DNA of 5,919 nt, from assembly GCA_007120685.1 (NCBI GenBank), contig SKNG01000024.1, positions 1 to 5,919 on the forward strand. The letters are read 5' to 3'. The translations under genes and the position numbers were made by a program. The notes beneath the pieces were generated by a model. That model was not told the origin of the DNA and made no database searches. It was given only the letters and a program-made list of their open reading frames with translations. The DNA is from Paracoccaceae bacterium. Lineage in GTDB: Bacteria; Pseudomonadota; Alphaproteobacteria; Rhodobacterales; Rhodobacteraceae. Positions 4,671 to 5,919 of the stretch are shown here, piece after piece. Position 1 is the first letter of the stretch. The number at the start of each line of letters is the position of its first letter.

Positions 4671-5643
4671 CCCGCTGATCCTGTTCGATCTGCTGCTGGC
4701 GCTCTCCATCGTGGCGCTGGCCGTCACGGTGATGGCGGTGCGCGACCTCTTCGCCGCCATCGTGCTGTTCATCATCTTCGGCCTGTTCTCGGCGCTGGCC
4801 TGGGTGCGGCTGTCGGCACCCGATGTGGCCCTGGCCGAGGCTGCCATCGGCACCGGCGTCACCGGCGCGCTGCTCTTGAAGACGCTGCACCATGTCCGCC
4901 ATGTCACCGGCACGCTGAACCGTCAGGTGGCGCTCAGCCTGACCCCGGCCGTGCCGGTGCCGATGCCGGTGATCTGGGTCAATGCCGCATTCTGCGGGCT
5001 GATCACGCTGGGGCTGGCCATGGCCTTGCTGGGGGCGCCGCAGGCCGGGCCGGGCTTCGATGCGCTGGTGGCCGAGGCGATGCCGCAAAGCGGGGTCGAG
5101 CATCCGGTCACCGCCGTGCTGCTGAACTTCCGCGCCTATGACACGCTGATGGAGGTGGTGGTGCTGCTGGCTGCCGTGATCGCCGTCTGGCAGATCGAGC
5201 GCGGCCTGTCCGATGCCCCCGCCCCGGCGCTGGGTGAGGTCTTCCAGGGGTTCGCGCGGCTGACGCTGCCGGCCATCATCGTTGTCGGCACCTATCTGCT
5301 GTGGAAGGGCGCCGAGGCCCCGGGCGGCGCCTTTCAGGGCGGCGCGGTGCTGGCGGCGGTGGGTCTGTTGCTGCTGCTGTCGCGGCTTTACGTGCCCCAG
5401 CCCTCGCATCGCCCGGTGGCGCGCTGGGCCTTCGTGCTGGGCACCGGGGCCTTTGCCGCCGTCGCGCTGCTGGTCACCGGCGGCGGGCGGGTGGCGTTCC
5501 AGTATCCGCTGGAACACGCCAAGACCCTGATCCTGCTGATCGAGGCGCTGGTGACCATCTCCATCGCCGTCACCCTGGCCGCGCTCTTCCACGGGCGCGA
5601 GCCGGTGGCGCTGCGCATCGAAGGAGGCCGCGACGATGCCTGA
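4663..5643 (+). CDS. mrpB: Fused MbhD (DUF4040) and MrpB-type antiporter subunit
   Basis: This 326-residue polytopic membrane protein joins two modules. Residues 1-75 are a DUF4040/MbhD module, the part that forms the C-terminal end of full-length MrpA, with the signature APDVALAEAAIGTGVTGALLL (52-72). A linker with a further helix (about 100-125) follows. From about residue 147 it is MnhB-like: TAVLLNFRAYDTLMEVVVLLAA (150-171), then APGGAFQGGAVLAA (219-232), where the usual PGGGF reads PGGAF. Several more helices run to the polar C-terminus. Presumably the MrpA-type ion-translocating (ND5-like) part is encoded separately, downstream of this window. The ATG at 4663 is chosen because of the GGAGG and GGGGGAG just upstream; the frame extends to 4627 inside mrpG without a better start. 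It overlaps mrpG by 8 bases and mrpC by 8 bases. Confidence 0.88.
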   Translation: MTDPLILFDLLLALSIVALAVTVMAVRDLFAAIVLFIIFGLFSALAWVRLSAPDVALAEAAIGTGVTGALLLKTLHHVRHVTGTLNRQVALSLTPAVPVPMPVIWVNAAFCGLITLGLAMALLGAPQAGPGFDALVAEAMPQSGVEHPVTAVLLNFRAYDTLMEVVVLLAAVIAVWQIERGLSDAPAPALGEVFQGFARLTLPAIIVVGTYLLWKGAEAPGGAFQGGAVLAAVGLLLLLSRLYVPQPSHRPVARWAFVLGTGAFAAVALLVTGGGRVAFQYPLEHAKTLILLIEALVTISIAVTLAALFHGREPVALRIEGGRDDA

Positions 5644-5919
5644 GCTTGCCGCCGAACTGACCCCCGCCGTGATCTACGGGCTGACCGGGGTTGCCATCTT
5701 TGCCATCGGGCTGGTGGCCGCACTTTGCGCGCAGGACCGGCTGCGCCGGGTGCTGGCGCTGAAACTGGCCTCGGTCGGCGCGGGGTTCATCCTGATCACC
5801 GCCGCCTGGCGCCTGCCGCCGGCGGCGCCCGATCCGGTGCCGCACGCGCTGGTCATCACCGGCATCGTGGTGATGGTCAGCGCCACCGCCGTCGCCCTTG
5901 CCCTGATCCGCCGCCTGCA
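5636..5919 (+). CDS. mrpC: Mrp/Mnh-type antiporter subunit C (NuoK-like), cut by the window edge
   Basis: The first 94 codons of a NuoK-family subunit are present, with no stop before the window ends. The frame reads MPELAAELTPAVIYGLTGVA from the start and has three membrane helices. It contains the family-typical stretch PDPVPHALVITGIVVMVSATAVAL near the end of the visible part, matching the DPxPQALxLTxIVI motif of MrpC/MnhC. The ATG at 5636 has AAGGAGG (5621-5627) eight bases upstream and overlaps the preceding gene by 8 bases. Full MrpC proteins are usually about 110-125 residues, so only the C-terminal end is missing. ND5-like MrpD or MrpA subunits are expected next. Confidence 0.9.
   Translation, partial: MPELAAELTPAVIYGLTGVAIFAIGLVAALCAQDRLRRVLALKLASVGAGFILITAAWRLPPAAPDPVPHALVITGIVVMVSATAVALALIRRL

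Noticed and set aside
3474..4913. A 479-codon open frame on the minus strand across the Mrp genes
   Set aside because: It is antisense to mrpE, mrpF, mrpG and part of mrpB, which are clear family members. Its sequence is low-complexity and lacks any recognisable domain; long antisense frames are expected in DNA this GC-rich.
4420..5592. A 390-codon minus-strand open frame
   Set aside because: It mirrors the mrpG and mrpB genes and is rich in Q, H, R and G, which is typical of an antisense shadow.

Overview
The window comes from a GC-rich alphaproteobacterium, most likely of the Rhodobacteraceae/Paracoccaceae type. This rests on the strong G/C third-position bias, the gene families present (DUF2333, a DUF1127-like protein, a small ECF sigma factor with a membrane anti-sigma) and the Mrp operon style. 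The species cannot be named from the sequence alone.

Layout. On the minus strand, positions 41-1350 hold a two-gene operon: an ECF sigma factor followed, with an ATGA overlap, by a single-pass membrane anti-sigma factor that contains no cysteine. Diverging from it on the plus strand (1496-2491) is a DUF2333 membrane-anchored protein, which ends in a GC-rich hairpin. A roughly 410-base non-coding stretch follows (2492-2904). It contains two adjacent perfect palindromes, both centred on TTCGAA. A strong minus-strand intrinsic terminator (2907-2939) then closes a small DUF1127-like gene (2975-3316, minus). Diverging from that gene, from 3525 to the window edge, is a tightly packed Mrp-type cation/proton antiporter operon in the order E, F, G, a fused MbhD(DUF4040)-MrpB gene, and the start of C. 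The operon continues beyond the window.

Main finding. Both divergent intergenic regions carry the same two-block promoter on both strands: GGATGAAA (once GGATTAAA), 13 bases, then CGT, with identical spacing in all four copies. One copy sits in front of each transcription unit: sigma/anti-sigma, DUF2333, DUF1127-like and Mrp. The spacing resembles that of ECF promoters. The simplest reading is that the ECF sigma factor at 835-1350 transcribes itself and all three neighbouring units. This would make the window a compact, self-contained ECF regulon linking an envelope or ion/pH stress signal, sensed through the anti-sigma, to a Mrp antiporter, a DUF2333 envelope protein and a DUF1127-like small protein. 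The four motif copies are seen directly; their assignment to this sigma factor is inference.
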